The notes under the pieces: generated by a model
The model's input: only the letters and a program-made list of their open reading frames with translations
What the model was told of the DNA's origin: nothing
Database searches by the model: none
Shown here: positions 1-6,549 of the stretch, one piece after another
Layout: the number at the start of each line of letters is the position of its first letter
How positions within the stretch are numbered: position 1 is the stretch's first letter
Assembly: GCA_009929975.1 (NCBI GenBank)
Contig: RZZF01000087.1
Location: forward strand, 1 to 7,457
Direction of reading: 5' to 3'
DNA from: Clostridia bacterium
Lineage (GTDB): Bacteria; Bacillota; Clostridia; Saccharofermentanales; UBA5734
Length of the DNA: 7,457 nucleotides
Program-made: the position numbers and the translations under genes

Positions 1-792
1 CTCCAGCCGGCTGACATCACTCATGACCAGGCCGTCCGGTTGCCGGATCAGCTGCCAGATGAAGTCCGGTTCAGCCTGGCCGGCTGCCGGCCTCAGCTGA
101 AAATAGAACTCGCCTTTCATATCGGCGTGGCGGCGGATCAGCCGGCCGTCAATCGCGCATTCACCCCGTGGCTGGATCACGCCCTGATAATCAAAACCGA
201 GCCGCAGGTCATAATCGCCCTGATTTCCGATCCGGTCCAGGCTGAGAAAGTTATGGCAGTACTCATCCAGTTCAATCACCTGTGAACCTGTGTTTTCCAG
301 CTGGATCTCCATGATCAGGCGGTTGCCGGCCAGACGGACGGTACGGGTGCTGACACAGGATAACCCGTGATATTCCGGCAGGCGGCTGACCAGGCGAATG
401 CCGGGCTGTCCCTCATCATCCAGATCTTCCGTCCTGATGTCTGCCGGTATTTCAATCGGATAGTCAAAGATAATCCGGCGCGGGCCGACATCAACACGAC
501 GGAGCCAGCCGACCCCGATTTTAGGAAACAGTTCACCAACCGCGCAGGCTTCATAAGCCGGCAGATGATTCAGTCCGAATTCAGAGCAGAGGCCTTCACC
601 ACCGCTGCCCAGACCGGGCACCAGGCTTTCCGGGGCGCACAGCGGCGCGTTGTCTTTGTACCGGATCTGGCGGATGAATCCGCTCCAGTCAAAGCGGGAG
701 CCTCGATAGCCGTTACCCGGCTGATCCATCACCACCTGCAGCTGTCCATTACGAAGTTCGATTGTCTTGTTGTCTGAAATATTCTGATTCAT
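1..792 (-). CDS. Aldose 1-epimerase (galactose mutarotase)-like protein, C-terminus cut by window edge
   Basis: Reading the minus strand from ATG at 792 gives 264 uninterrupted codons to position 1, so the 3' end lies outside the window. The start is supported by AAGGAG (808-803) ten bases upstream. Members of the galactose mutarotase-like fold bind sugars in a beta-sandwich and interconvert anomers, or act on related sugars. The N-terminal GYRGSRFDWSGFI stretch (residues 28-40) resembles the segment of bacterial aldose-epimerase-like proteins that opens with R-F-D-W. The EYCHNFLSLD segment (177-186) looks like the His-containing loop that in mutarotases reads H-x-Y-F-N-L, making His180 the candidate catalytic acid. 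No signal peptide or membrane segment is seen, so it is probably cytoplasmic. It is transcribed divergently from the amidase. The catalytic glutamate expected near the C-terminus is outside the window. The fold assignment is fairly secure; the exact substrate is unknown. Confidence 0.8.
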   Translation of the reverse strand, partial: MNQNISDNKTIELRNGQLQVVMDQPGNGYRGSRFDWSGFIRQIRYKDNAPLCAPESLVPGLGSGGEGLCSEFGLNHLPAYEACAVGELFPKIGVGWLRRVDVGPRRIIFDYPIEIPADIRTEDLDDEGQPGIRLVSRLPEYHGLSCVSTRTVRLAGNRLIMEIQLENTGSQVIELDEYCHNFLSLDRIGNQGDYDLRLGFDYQGVIQPRGECAIDGRLIRRHADMKGEFYFQLRPAAGQAEPDFIWQLIRQPDGLVMSDVSRLE

Positions 793-841
793 CGGATTAA
801 CGCTCCTTCGCAAACTTAAGTCATGATCTCCATCAGCTTTC

Positions 842-850
842 AGTATAGCA
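842..850 (-). promoter_or_regulatory. Extended -10 promoter element for the mutarotase-like gene
   Basis: On the minus strand 850-842 reads TGCTATACT: a TGn extension followed by TATACT, five of six to consensus. No good -35 box lies 17 bases upstream; the nearest candidate is CTGTTT (870-865). This fits an extended -10 promoter that does not need a strong -35. Transcription would begin near 836, giving a leader of roughly 45 bases before the ATG at 792. Confidence 0.5.
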
Positions 851-884
851 GACTCCGCACCGTAAAACAGCCGCGCCCATGCGC

Positions 885-913
885 TTTACCCGGCTGGCGG
901 CCTGCGTTATGAT
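885..913 (+). promoter_or_regulatory. Sigma-70/sigma-A-type promoter for the amidase gene
   Basis: TTTACC (885-890) and TATGAT (908-913) are separated by exactly 17 bases. They match four of six and five of six consensus positions. Transcription would start near 920, leaving a leader of about 70 bases before the ATG at 991. That position makes the upstream GTG at 928 an unlikely start, because it would lie almost at the 5' end of the mRNA. Confidence 0.5.
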
Positions 914-977
914 AGGCTCAGGTCCAAGTGTTTGAAGGGCTGCTGTCCGGGGTGGAACGCCGCCGGTCTACAGCGAT

Positions 978-990
978 AGGGAGGTCCTCC
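978..990 (+). promoter_or_regulatory. Strong ribosome binding site deciding the amidase start, with self-complementary flank
   Basis: AGGGAGG (978-984) lies six bases before ATG 991 and decides the start. The bases GGAGG-T-CCTCC (980-990) form a perfect palindrome around T985. The loop would be too tight for all five pairs, but a shorter GGA/TCC pairing could partly hide the site. Confidence 0.6.
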
Positions 991-2358
991 ATGAACTCGT
1001 TTTTCTCCCGTTCCCTGTCCGAACTGCTGGCGATGATCCGGCGTGGCGATGTCAGTCCGACTGAATTGGCCGCCCACTGCATCCGGCAGATCGACCGTCG
1101 TGATCGTGGACGAGCAGGACTCAACAGCGTGTGTGAACTGAATCCCCATGTGTTCGCGGAGGCCCGGCGCCTCGAAGATCGCCTGGCTGCCGGACGCGGC
1201 ACAGGGATGCGCCCGGGACCGCTTTTCGGTCTGCCGATCCTGATCAAAGACAATATCGGGACCGCAGCACCGCTGCATACAACGGCCGGGAGTCTGGCCC
1301 TGAAACAGCATCAGCCGCCGGACGCGGCCATTGTTCACCGGCTGCGTGACTGCGGCGCGATCATTCTGGGCAAGACTAATATGACAGAACTGGCCAATTA
1401 CATGTCGCCGAAAATGCCGGGCGGCTACAGCTCAGCTGGTGGACAGGTGGTGTACCCCTATGACCGCACCCGTGACCCATGGGGCTCTTCGACCGGTTCA
1501 GCCGTTGCGGTGGCCGCCGGGTTCTGCGCCGCGGCGATCGGAACAGACACTTCAAATTCAATCATTGCGGCCGCGCTGCGTCTCGGTGTTGCCGGCCTGC
1601 GTCCGGCGCTCGGGCTGTGGCCTCAGGAGGGCATTGTGCCCATCACAAAAACATTGGATACCGCCGGGCCGCTGGCACGCTCTGTCAGTGACCTGCGGCT
1701 GATCGACCAGGCCGTCCGTGGCCTGAATGAAAGTCGTCCAGACAGCCGTTTGTCTTTGTCCGACCTGCGGATCGCAGTCAATATCTGGCAGCCGGACGGC
1801 CGACAGCCCACACCACTGGCAGTCAGTCTGCCGGAGCGGCTCAGACAGGCCGGCTGTTCAATCCGTGAGATCAATTGGCCAGCGTCGGCCGCACTCAGAA
1901 TCATCATGAAATTTGAGTTCAAAGCGAATCTCAACGCGTATCTGCGACAGACCGGAGCTCCGGTGCCGTCACTGGCGGATCTGATTGACTACAATCAGAC
2001 CCATGCGGCAGCCGCGCTCCGCTACGGCCAGTCTCAACTGCTGGAAGCGGAACATGACGTCAGCGGAACCGGCCGCGAACCGGAATATCGCGACGCACTG
2101 GCGGAAATCAGCCGGCAGCAGGCTCTCGCCCGGGATCTGCTTCATGATGTCGATCTATGCCTGATGGCAGCTCCGAATAATGTCGCGCATCTTTGCGGGC
2201 TCCCTTCTGTCGCGCTGCCCGGCGGAGCCGATCATGACGGCCTGCCGGACGGGCTGTTTTTCTGTGGCCTTGATCAGGATCGCTTGCTGGCGGCCACCGC
2301 GCTGATCGAACCGCTCTTGCCGCCGCCTCCGCCACTGCCACTGGCGGAAACCCGATGA
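991..2358 (+). CDS. Amidase-signature family amide hydrolase
   Basis: This 455-residue protein is the usual length for the amidase-signature (AS) family, whose members hydrolyse amide bonds with a Ser-cisSer-Lys triad. The triad is visible with family spacing: Lys86 in PILIKDN, cis-Ser166 in the GSSTGS loop, and nucleophile Ser190 in GTDTSNSI, 24 residues after Ser166 as in GatA. The C-terminal part (about 410-440) has the usual A-P-N-N...G-L-P-S-V-A-L-P-G-G...DGLPDGLFF block. No signal peptide is seen, so it is likely cytoplasmic. ATG at 991 is chosen over GTG at 928 because AGGGAGG (978-984) sits six bases upstream. The signature loop is atypical: TDTSNS replaces TDTGGS, and the following I-R-x-P-A is I-I-A-A-A. 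No gatB or gatC is nearby, so it is not a glutamyl-tRNA amidotransferase subunit. It ends in a proline-rich tail (LLPPPPPLPLAETR). The substrate is unknown. Confidence 0.9.
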   Translation: MNSFFSRSLSELLAMIRRGDVSPTELAAHCIRQIDRRDRGRAGLNSVCELNPHVFAEARRLEDRLAAGRGTGMRPGPLFGLPILIKDNIGTAAPLHTTAGSLALKQHQPPDAAIVHRLRDCGAIILGKTNMTELANYMSPKMPGGYSSAGGQVVYPYDRTRDPWGSSTGSAVAVAAGFCAAAIGTDTSNSIIAAALRLGVAGLRPALGLWPQEGIVPITKTLDTAGPLARSVSDLRLIDQAVRGLNESRPDSRLSLSDLRIAVNIWQPDGRQPTPLAVSLPERLRQAGCSIREINWPASAALRIIMKFEFKANLNAYLRQTGAPVPSLADLIDYNQTHAAAALRYGQSQLLEAEHDVSGTGREPEYRDALAEISRQQALARDLLHDVDLCLMAAPNNVAHLCGLPSVALPGGADHDGLPDGLFFCGLDQDRLLAATALIEPLLPPPPPLPLAETR

Positions 2359-2435
2359 ACCCACCTGTCTTTTTGTGCATAATCATGACATTTATTGCAT
2401 TTGTATAATTGACTTATGTTCATTAATTGGAAACG

Positions 2436-2444
2436 TGCTAAAAT
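2436..2444 (+). promoter_or_regulatory. Candidate extended -10 promoter of the sulfur operon
   Basis: TGCTAAAAT (2436-2444) combines a TGn extension with TAAAAT (five of six). No good -35 is correctly spaced; TTGACT (2409-2414) is 24 bases upstream, too far for a standard promoter. Transcription would begin near 2451, giving an 85-base leader. A perfect TATAAT also occurs at 2404-2409, but it has no well-spaced -35 and no TGn extension. Confidence 0.45.
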
Positions 2445-2463
2445 AGATCCAGCGTGTTTATTT

Positions 2464-2499
2464 CGCTCAGCAAACGTTTGCGCTGCTGTTTTCTGAGCG
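2464..2499 (+). promoter_or_regulatory. Operator-like palindrome inside a leader hairpin upstream of the sulfur operon
   Basis: GCAAACGTTTGC (2470-2481) is a perfect 12-bp palindrome with the central ACGT typical of operators bound by LacI-family repressors; it resembles PurR and RbsR sites. It lies about 20-30 bases downstream of the predicted transcription start, a normal position for a blocking repressor. The same stretch is flanked by CGCTCAG (2464-2470) and CTGAGCG (2493-2499), which can pair as a 7-bp RNA stem. CAGC (2468-2471) with GCTG (2482-2485) is an alternative pairing. It matches the CcpA cre consensus poorly at the outer positions. Confidence 0.45.
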
Positions 2500-2535
2500 G
2501 ACCGGACACAGTATTTTCGGGAGGAATTTGAAGTT

Positions 2536-3804
2536 ATGAAGAAGACTGAGCCCTTTATTGGATGGATCGTCCTGATTCTGGCCGTCATTCTGGGCGGCAC
2601 ACTACTGAAAACCGATATGCTTTTTTTCCGCCTGCTGGTAGGTCTTGGCTTTGGCTATACACTGTCCAGAGCCTTCACCGGTTTCGCCGGCAGTGTGAAC
2701 CGGGCGTTCCGCACCGGATCAGCCAAGCTCATGCGGACGATGATGTTCATGTTTTTCATCACGGCCCTGCTGACAACCTCGTTTTTGCTGAAGGCAGAAG
2801 ACATCACGGCTTATGGTCTGTGGATCAACCCGATCAACCTCGGACTGTTGCTCGGCGCGATGCTTTTTGGTTTCGGCATGTCCTTTTCGTCCTGCTGCGC
2901 GACCGGAACGATGACCGATCTGGTCACCGGCCTCCCCCGTGCGCTGATCACGTTGATTTTCTTCTGCATCGGTGTCTTCGTCGGCTTCCCGGCCCAGAAA
3001 AGCAGTCTGGCAACAGCAGCCTGGCTGACCTCAGAAACCGGTGAATTGTTCAGCAAAGGCGTATTCTTCCCGGACCTGTTCAAATGGGACGGTATGGGCG
3101 GCTATATCGGAGCACTGCTCCTGACCGCGCTGCTCGGCAGCATCGTCGTATTCCTGAGTTACCGTTTTGAGAAAAAGCGCAAGGCCGCCAACCGCTACAC
3201 CGGCGTCGTGTCTGAAATTGATCAGGACAAACATGAGTCTCTGGAAATCTCTCAATATAAATTGCTGAGCGCGTCAACCTATCAGCGCTATTTCGTCAAA
3301 CCCTGGACGCTCAAACAAGGTGCTGTCATTCTCAGCGTTTTGTTCACCCTGCTGATGGGCGTGACCAAAGCCGGCTGGGGCGCGTCAACACCTTACGGCC
3401 TGTGGTTCGGCAAGGTTCTGATGCTCTTTGGTGTGTCTGCCGCTGATCTGGCCGCTTTCACCAAAATGCCGGAAGCCGGTTTCACCACCCCCTTCTTTGA
3501 ACACGGCGTCTCCGTTCAGAATTTCGGTATTATCGTCGGCACCTTGATTTTCATGCTGACGGCCGGTCTGTTCAGCAAAGTCTTCACCTCTGAGCTGAAA
3601 ATTCACGCGATCGAAATTGTGCTGTTTGCCATCGGCGGTTTGACCATGGGATATGGCACACGTCTGGCTAATGGCTGTAATGTCGGTGCCCTGTATTCAC
3701 CAATCGCCGCATTCTCTCTTTCCGGCTGGATCTTTCTTGTCTTTATGATCATTGGTGGTATTATTGGTAACCAGGTATTCAAGGCTGTTCTCAAAGAAAA
3801 ATAA
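2536..3804 (+). CDS. YeeE/YedE-family sulfur-compound (thiosulfate-type) permease
   Basis: This 422-residue polytopic membrane protein belongs by appearance to the YeeE/YedE (DUF395, TsuA-like) family, which imports thiosulfate or related sulfur compounds using conserved cysteines. Hydrophobic helices lie around residues 8-22, 31-45, 66-84, 101-118, 135-151, 189-207, 262-277, 289-303, 329-348, 357-374 and 393-412, with a charged loop at 209-260. Two cysteine motifs in glycine-rich hairpins stand out: GFGMSFSSCCATGTM (112-126, Cys120 and Cys121) and GYGTRLANGCNVGALYS (372-388, Cys381). They fall one in each half, as expected of the internally repeated fold. ATG 2536 is preceded by GGGAGGA (2519-2525), about ten bases upstream. 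The next gene, a reductase-rhodanese fusion, starts 18 bases after the stop, so they almost certainly share a transcript; that context strongly supports a sulfur substrate. Selenium-linked YedE relatives are an alternative, but no selenium genes are present here. Confidence 0.85.
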   Translation: MKKTEPFIGWIVLILAVILGGTLLKTDMLFFRLLVGLGFGYTLSRAFTGFAGSVNRAFRTGSAKLMRTMMFMFFITALLTTSFLLKAEDITAYGLWINPINLGLLLGAMLFGFGMSFSSCCATGTMTDLVTGLPRALITLIFFCIGVFVGFPAQKSSLATAAWLTSETGELFSKGVFFPDLFKWDGMGGYIGALLLTALLGSIVVFLSYRFEKKRKAANRYTGVVSEIDQDKHESLEISQYKLLSASTYQRYFVKPWTLKQGAVILSVLFTLLMGVTKAGWGASTPYGLWFGKVLMLFGVSAADLAAFTKMPEAGFTTPFFEHGVSVQNFGIIVGTLIFMLTAGLFSKVFTSELKIHAIEIVLFAIGGLTMGYGTRLANGCNVGALYSPIAAFSLSGWIFLVFMIIGGIIGNQVFKAVLKEK

Positions 3805-3822
3805 GAAGTGGAGCAATGTGAA

Positions 3823-5520
3823 ATGAGTAAAAAAGTTCTGATTATCGGCGGTGTCGCCGGCGGCGCGTCAGTTGCAGCCCGTGTTCGCCGTCTCGATGAA
3901 TCTGCTAAAGTCATCATGTTTGAAAAGGGGCCGAACGTCTCGTTTTCCAACTGCGCGCTGCCCTTCCATCTGAGCGGGATCGTTGAAAACAGCGATGATC
4001 TGGTTCTGATGGATCCACAGCAGTTCAAGAACCAGTACAATATCGAGGCCCGCGTCAACAACGAAGTGGTCAAGATCAAACGCGCAGAGAAAAAAGTGGT
4101 CGTCCGCAATCTGCTCAGCGGTGTTGAGTATGAAGAGGCTTACGACACACTGGTTGTCTCTCCCGGTGCCAACCCGATCATGCCGCGCAGCATCGAAGGC
4201 ATTTTCAGCGATCATGTGTTCGCCGTCCGCAATGTGGTTGATATCAAGAACATCAGTGATTTCATCCATAAGCACACGGTGAAGGATGTCGTCGTGGTCG
4301 GCGGTGGTTTCATCGGCGTTGAAGTCGCGGAAAATCTGCGTCTGGCCGGACTCAATGTCAGCCTGGTGGAAGCGCTCAATCAGGTCATGAGCCCGTTTGA
4401 TTATGATATGGCTCAGATTCTGCATAAAGAAATGGTCGACCAGGGCGTCAATCTGATTCTCAGCGACGCATTGAAAACGATCAAGTCTGACTGTGTTCTG
4501 CTGCAGTCCGGCAAAGAAATCCCGGCTCAGGCCGTGATCATGGCCATCGGCGTGTCCCCGGAAACAACCCTGGCGAAAGATGCCGGGCTGGAAATCGGCA
4601 AAACCGGCGGCATCAAGGTCAATCAGCACTATCAGACCAATGATCCGGACGTCTATGCCGTCGGTGACGCGATCGAAGTCTATCACCGGCTGCTCCACCA
4701 GCCGACCCGTCTGGCGCTGGCCGGACCGGCTCAGCGGCAGGCCCGTGCCGCCGCGGATCACATGTATGGGATACCCCACCAGAACAAAGGCGTCATCGGA
4801 TCCTCCGTCGTCCAGGTTTTCGACCTCTCCGCCGCGTCAACCGGCTTGAATGAGAAGACCGCGAAATCTGTCGGGATCAGCTATGATTTCGTCTACATCA
4901 TTCCCGGCGATAAAGTCGGTCTGATGCCGGATGCCAATCCGCTGCATTTCAAACTGCTGTTTGAATCTCCGACGGGCCGTATTCTCGGCGCGCAGGCGAT
5001 CGGCAAAGGCAATGTTGACAAGCGGATCGATGTCATCGCGGCCATGATCACGATGGGTGGTACGCTGGAAGATCTCAAGGAACTGGAGCTCTGCTACGCG
5101 CCCTTGTTCGGAACCGCCAAGGATGTCGTCAATTTCGCGGCGCTGGTCGGCCTCAATCTGCTGTATGGCGTTTTCCGCCAGGTCCCGGTCACCCGGGTAC
5201 GGGAGCTGGTTGAAAGCGGCGCGACGATCATCGACGTGCGCGAACCACATGAATTTGAGCGCAGCCACCTGATCAACGCGGTGAATATTCCGCTCAGCCA
5301 GCTGCGGCAGCGAATGGATGAGATCCCGAAAGACCAGCCGGTTTATCTGCACTGCCGCTCCAGCCAGCGAAGCTACAACGCGTTGCTGGCACTGCAGGGC
5401 AACGGTTATGACAATGTCTGGAATATCTCAGGATCGTATCTGGGCATCAGTTGTTATGAGTATTATCAGGACCTGGTCACAGGACGGGACAAAATCGTTA
5501 CGGATTACAATTTCGACTGA
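3823..5520 (+). CDS. FAD-dependent CoA-disulfide/persulfide reductase with C-terminal rhodanese domain
   Basis: This 565-residue protein has the CoADR-Rhd/NADH-dependent persulfide reductase architecture, cytoplasmic, reducing CoA disulfides, persulfides or polysulfides with NAD(P)H. Visible parts: FAD-binding GGVAGGASVAAR (9-20); redox Cys44 in SFSNCALP; NAD(P)H Rossmann motif VVVVGGGFIG (156-165) with Glu183 closing the second strand, favouring NADH; the second FAD motif VYAVGDA (277-283); the dimerisation domain with Tyr425 in CYAPLFGTAKD; and a rhodanese domain from about 455 with IIDVREPHEFE and the active-site loop CRSSQRS (Cys511). The loop where relatives carry a conserved Tyr (G-Y-Y-P-G) reads GLMPDA (366-371). 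An extra cysteine (Cys544) lies near the C-terminus. I prefer ATG 3823 because GGAG (3810-3813) is nine bases upstream; GTG 3808 would overlap that site. It probably reduces the persulfide formed on its own rhodanese Cys. Confidence 0.92.
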   Translation: MSKKVLIIGGVAGGASVAARVRRLDESAKVIMFEKGPNVSFSNCALPFHLSGIVENSDDLVLMDPQQFKNQYNIEARVNNEVVKIKRAEKKVVVRNLLSGVEYEEAYDTLVVSPGANPIMPRSIEGIFSDHVFAVRNVVDIKNISDFIHKHTVKDVVVVGGGFIGVEVAENLRLAGLNVSLVEALNQVMSPFDYDMAQILHKEMVDQGVNLILSDALKTIKSDCVLLQSGKEIPAQAVIMAIGVSPETTLAKDAGLEIGKTGGIKVNQHYQTNDPDVYAVGDAIEVYHRLLHQPTRLALAGPAQRQARAAADHMYGIPHQNKGVIGSSVVQVFDLSAASTGLNEKTAKSVGISYDFVYIIPGDKVGLMPDANPLHFKLLFESPTGRILGAQAIGKGNVDKRIDVIAAMITMGGTLEDLKELELCYAPLFGTAKDVVNFAALVGLNLLYGVFRQVPVTRVRELVESGATIIDVREPHEFERSHLINAVNIPLSQLRQRMDEIPKDQPVYLHCRSSQRSYNALLALQGNGYDNVWNISGSYLGISCYEYYQDLVTGRDKIVTDYNFD

Positions 5521-5546
5521 TTCCGGCCAGTCAACCGGACACATTG

Positions 5547-5584
5547 AAAAAGGCATCGCTGCAGCCCGCGGCGGTGCCGTTTTT
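5547..5584 (+). terminator. Intrinsic terminator closing the sulfur operon
   Basis: The arms 5552-5562 and 5568-5578 pair as an 11-bp stem with two G-U wobbles and a five-base loop (AGCCC). TTTTT follows at 5580-5584 after one G. AAAAA (5547-5551) precedes the stem, so the structure could also stop transcription from the other side. It begins about 30 bases after the reductase stop codon. Confidence 0.85.
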
Positions 5585-5617
5585 CAGGCCGGCCTATGTT
5601 AGAGTGGAACTGAGATG

Positions 5618-5652
5618 AACTGCGATTCATGTTACGCTAACTGCGATAAATG
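5618..5652 (+). repeat. Imperfect direct repeat upstream of the pirin gene
   Basis: AACTGCGATTCATG (5618-5631) and AACTGCGATAAATG (5639-5652) match at 12 of 14 positions and start 21 bases apart, two turns of the helix. The second copy runs up to the ribosome binding site AAAGGA (5653-5658). The first copy overlaps an inverted repeat, ATGAA (5615-5619) and TTCAT (5626-5630). The layout fits a tandem regulator site, but chance cannot be excluded. I could not find a convincing promoter for the pirin gene in 5585-5665. Confidence 0.35.
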
Positions 5653-5665
5653 AAAGGATACTGCC

Positions 5666-6538
5666 ATGAATGATGTGAGAAAAATCGCCAGAATTACCCG
5701 GGGCCAGCCAGCGGTTGACGGTGCAGGGGTCCACCTGGTCCGGGTGATCGGTTATCACGACACCGATGATTATGATCCGTTTCTCATGCTTGACGCTTTT
5801 GATTCCAATAATCCTGATGATTATACCAAGGGATTTCCCTGGCATCCGCACCGTGGAATCGAAACCATCACGTATCTGATCCGCGGCGACATTGAACACG
5901 GTGACAGCCTGGGCAACCAGGGCAGCATCCTGGATGGCGACTGCCAGTGGATGACCGCAGGTTCTGGCATCATTCATCAGGAGATGCCGCAGGCAAGCCC
6001 GCGGATGCTCGGTGCTCAGCTGTGGCTCAACCTGCCGGCCAAAGACAAAATGACCCGTCCCGCCTATGGTGATATCAAAGCCGACGATATTCCGGTGGTT
6101 GAAGCCGATGGCAGCCGGGTCCATGTACTGGCCGGGGATTATCACGGGCAGGCCGGTGCGTTTACCGGCCGCTATATCCCGGCGACTTATCTGGACGTTG
6201 AGCTTTATGCCGGCCAGAGCTGGTCGTTCAACAGTGATCCGGCCAACACCCTGTTTATCTATATCTTTTCCGGTCAGGCTATTTTTGACGCGGATCATGA
6301 GAGTGGCAGCGCGGAGACCCGTGTCGATGAAAAACAGGCCGTCCTGTTCGGACGCGGTGATGTGTTCCGGGTCAAAGCAGCTGATCAGGATCTGCGCTTC
6401 ATTCTGTTATCGGCCAGGCCGCTGGATGAACCGATCGCCTGGGGCGGACCGATCGTCATGAACACACGCGCGGAGCTGGATCTGGCCTTTAAGGAACTGA
6501 GCCAGAAGACCTTCATCAAGCAGCATGATCCTGACTGA
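5666..6538 (+). CDS. Pirin family protein (bicupin, possible quercetinase-like)
   Basis: This 290-residue protein has the full length and layout of bacterial pirins: two cupin barrels with metal bound in the N-terminal one. The four metal ligands known from human pirin and E. coli YhhW are present: His60 and His62 in WHPHRGIETITYL, and His104 and Glu106 in QWMTAGSGIIHQEMP. The block A-Q-L-W-L-N-L-P (117-124) is also typical, and the C-terminal cupin follows from about residue 170. Some pirins show quercetin 2,3-dioxygenase activity and others act as redox-sensing regulators; the sequence cannot decide. ATG 5666 is preceded by AAAGGA (5653-5658), seven bases away. It follows the sulfur-operon terminator, so it is probably its own transcription unit. 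It converges with the DMT transporter, with 11 bases between stop codons. No signal peptide; cytoplasmic. Confidence 0.92.
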   Translation: MNDVRKIARITRGQPAVDGAGVHLVRVIGYHDTDDYDPFLMLDAFDSNNPDDYTKGFPWHPHRGIETITYLIRGDIEHGDSLGNQGSILDGDCQWMTAGSGIIHQEMPQASPRMLGAQLWLNLPAKDKMTRPAYGDIKADDIPVVEADGSRVHVLAGDYHGQAGAFTGRYIPATYLDVELYAGQSWSFNSDPANTLFIYIFSGQAIFDADHESGSAETRVDEKQAVLFGRGDVFRVKAADQDLRFILLSARPLDEPIAWGGPIVMNTRAELDLAFKELSQKTFIKQHDPD

Positions 6539-6549
6539 TCCAGACCGGA

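Noticed and set aside
40..777. Plus- and minus-strand ORFs of 79-136 codons over the left end
   Set aside because: They lie in other frames over a continuous 264-codon minus-strand frame with a ribosome binding site and mutarotase-like motifs.
928..990. Upstream GTG start for the amidase
   Set aside because: No ribosome binding site, sits only about eight bases from the predicted transcription start, and adds an arginine-rich extension not typical of the family; ATG 991 has a strong site.
2328..2348. Hairpin TCCGCCA/TGGCGGA at the amidase 3' end as a terminator
   Set aside because: The T-tract is more than 20 bases downstream (about 2370-2374), so it does not fit an intrinsic terminator.
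2470..2481. CcpA cre site
   Set aside because: The core matches, but the outer T-G-W and W-C-A positions fail; a different LacI-family operator fits better.
2359..2535. Riboswitch in the sulfur-operon leader (for example SAM or T-box)
   Set aside because: The leader is only about 85 bases, and I see no T-box sequence, no SAM-type core and no terminator ahead of the start codon.
3868..4779. 303-codon minus-strand ORF antisense to the reductase
   Set aside because: It has no ribosome binding site or recognisable domain and overlaps the well-supported FAD and NAD(P)H domains; long antisense frames are common in GC-rich genes.
5627..6298. 223-codon minus-strand ORF antisense to pirin
   Set aside because: It is a shadow of the pirin gene, whose four metal ligands are intact on the plus strand.
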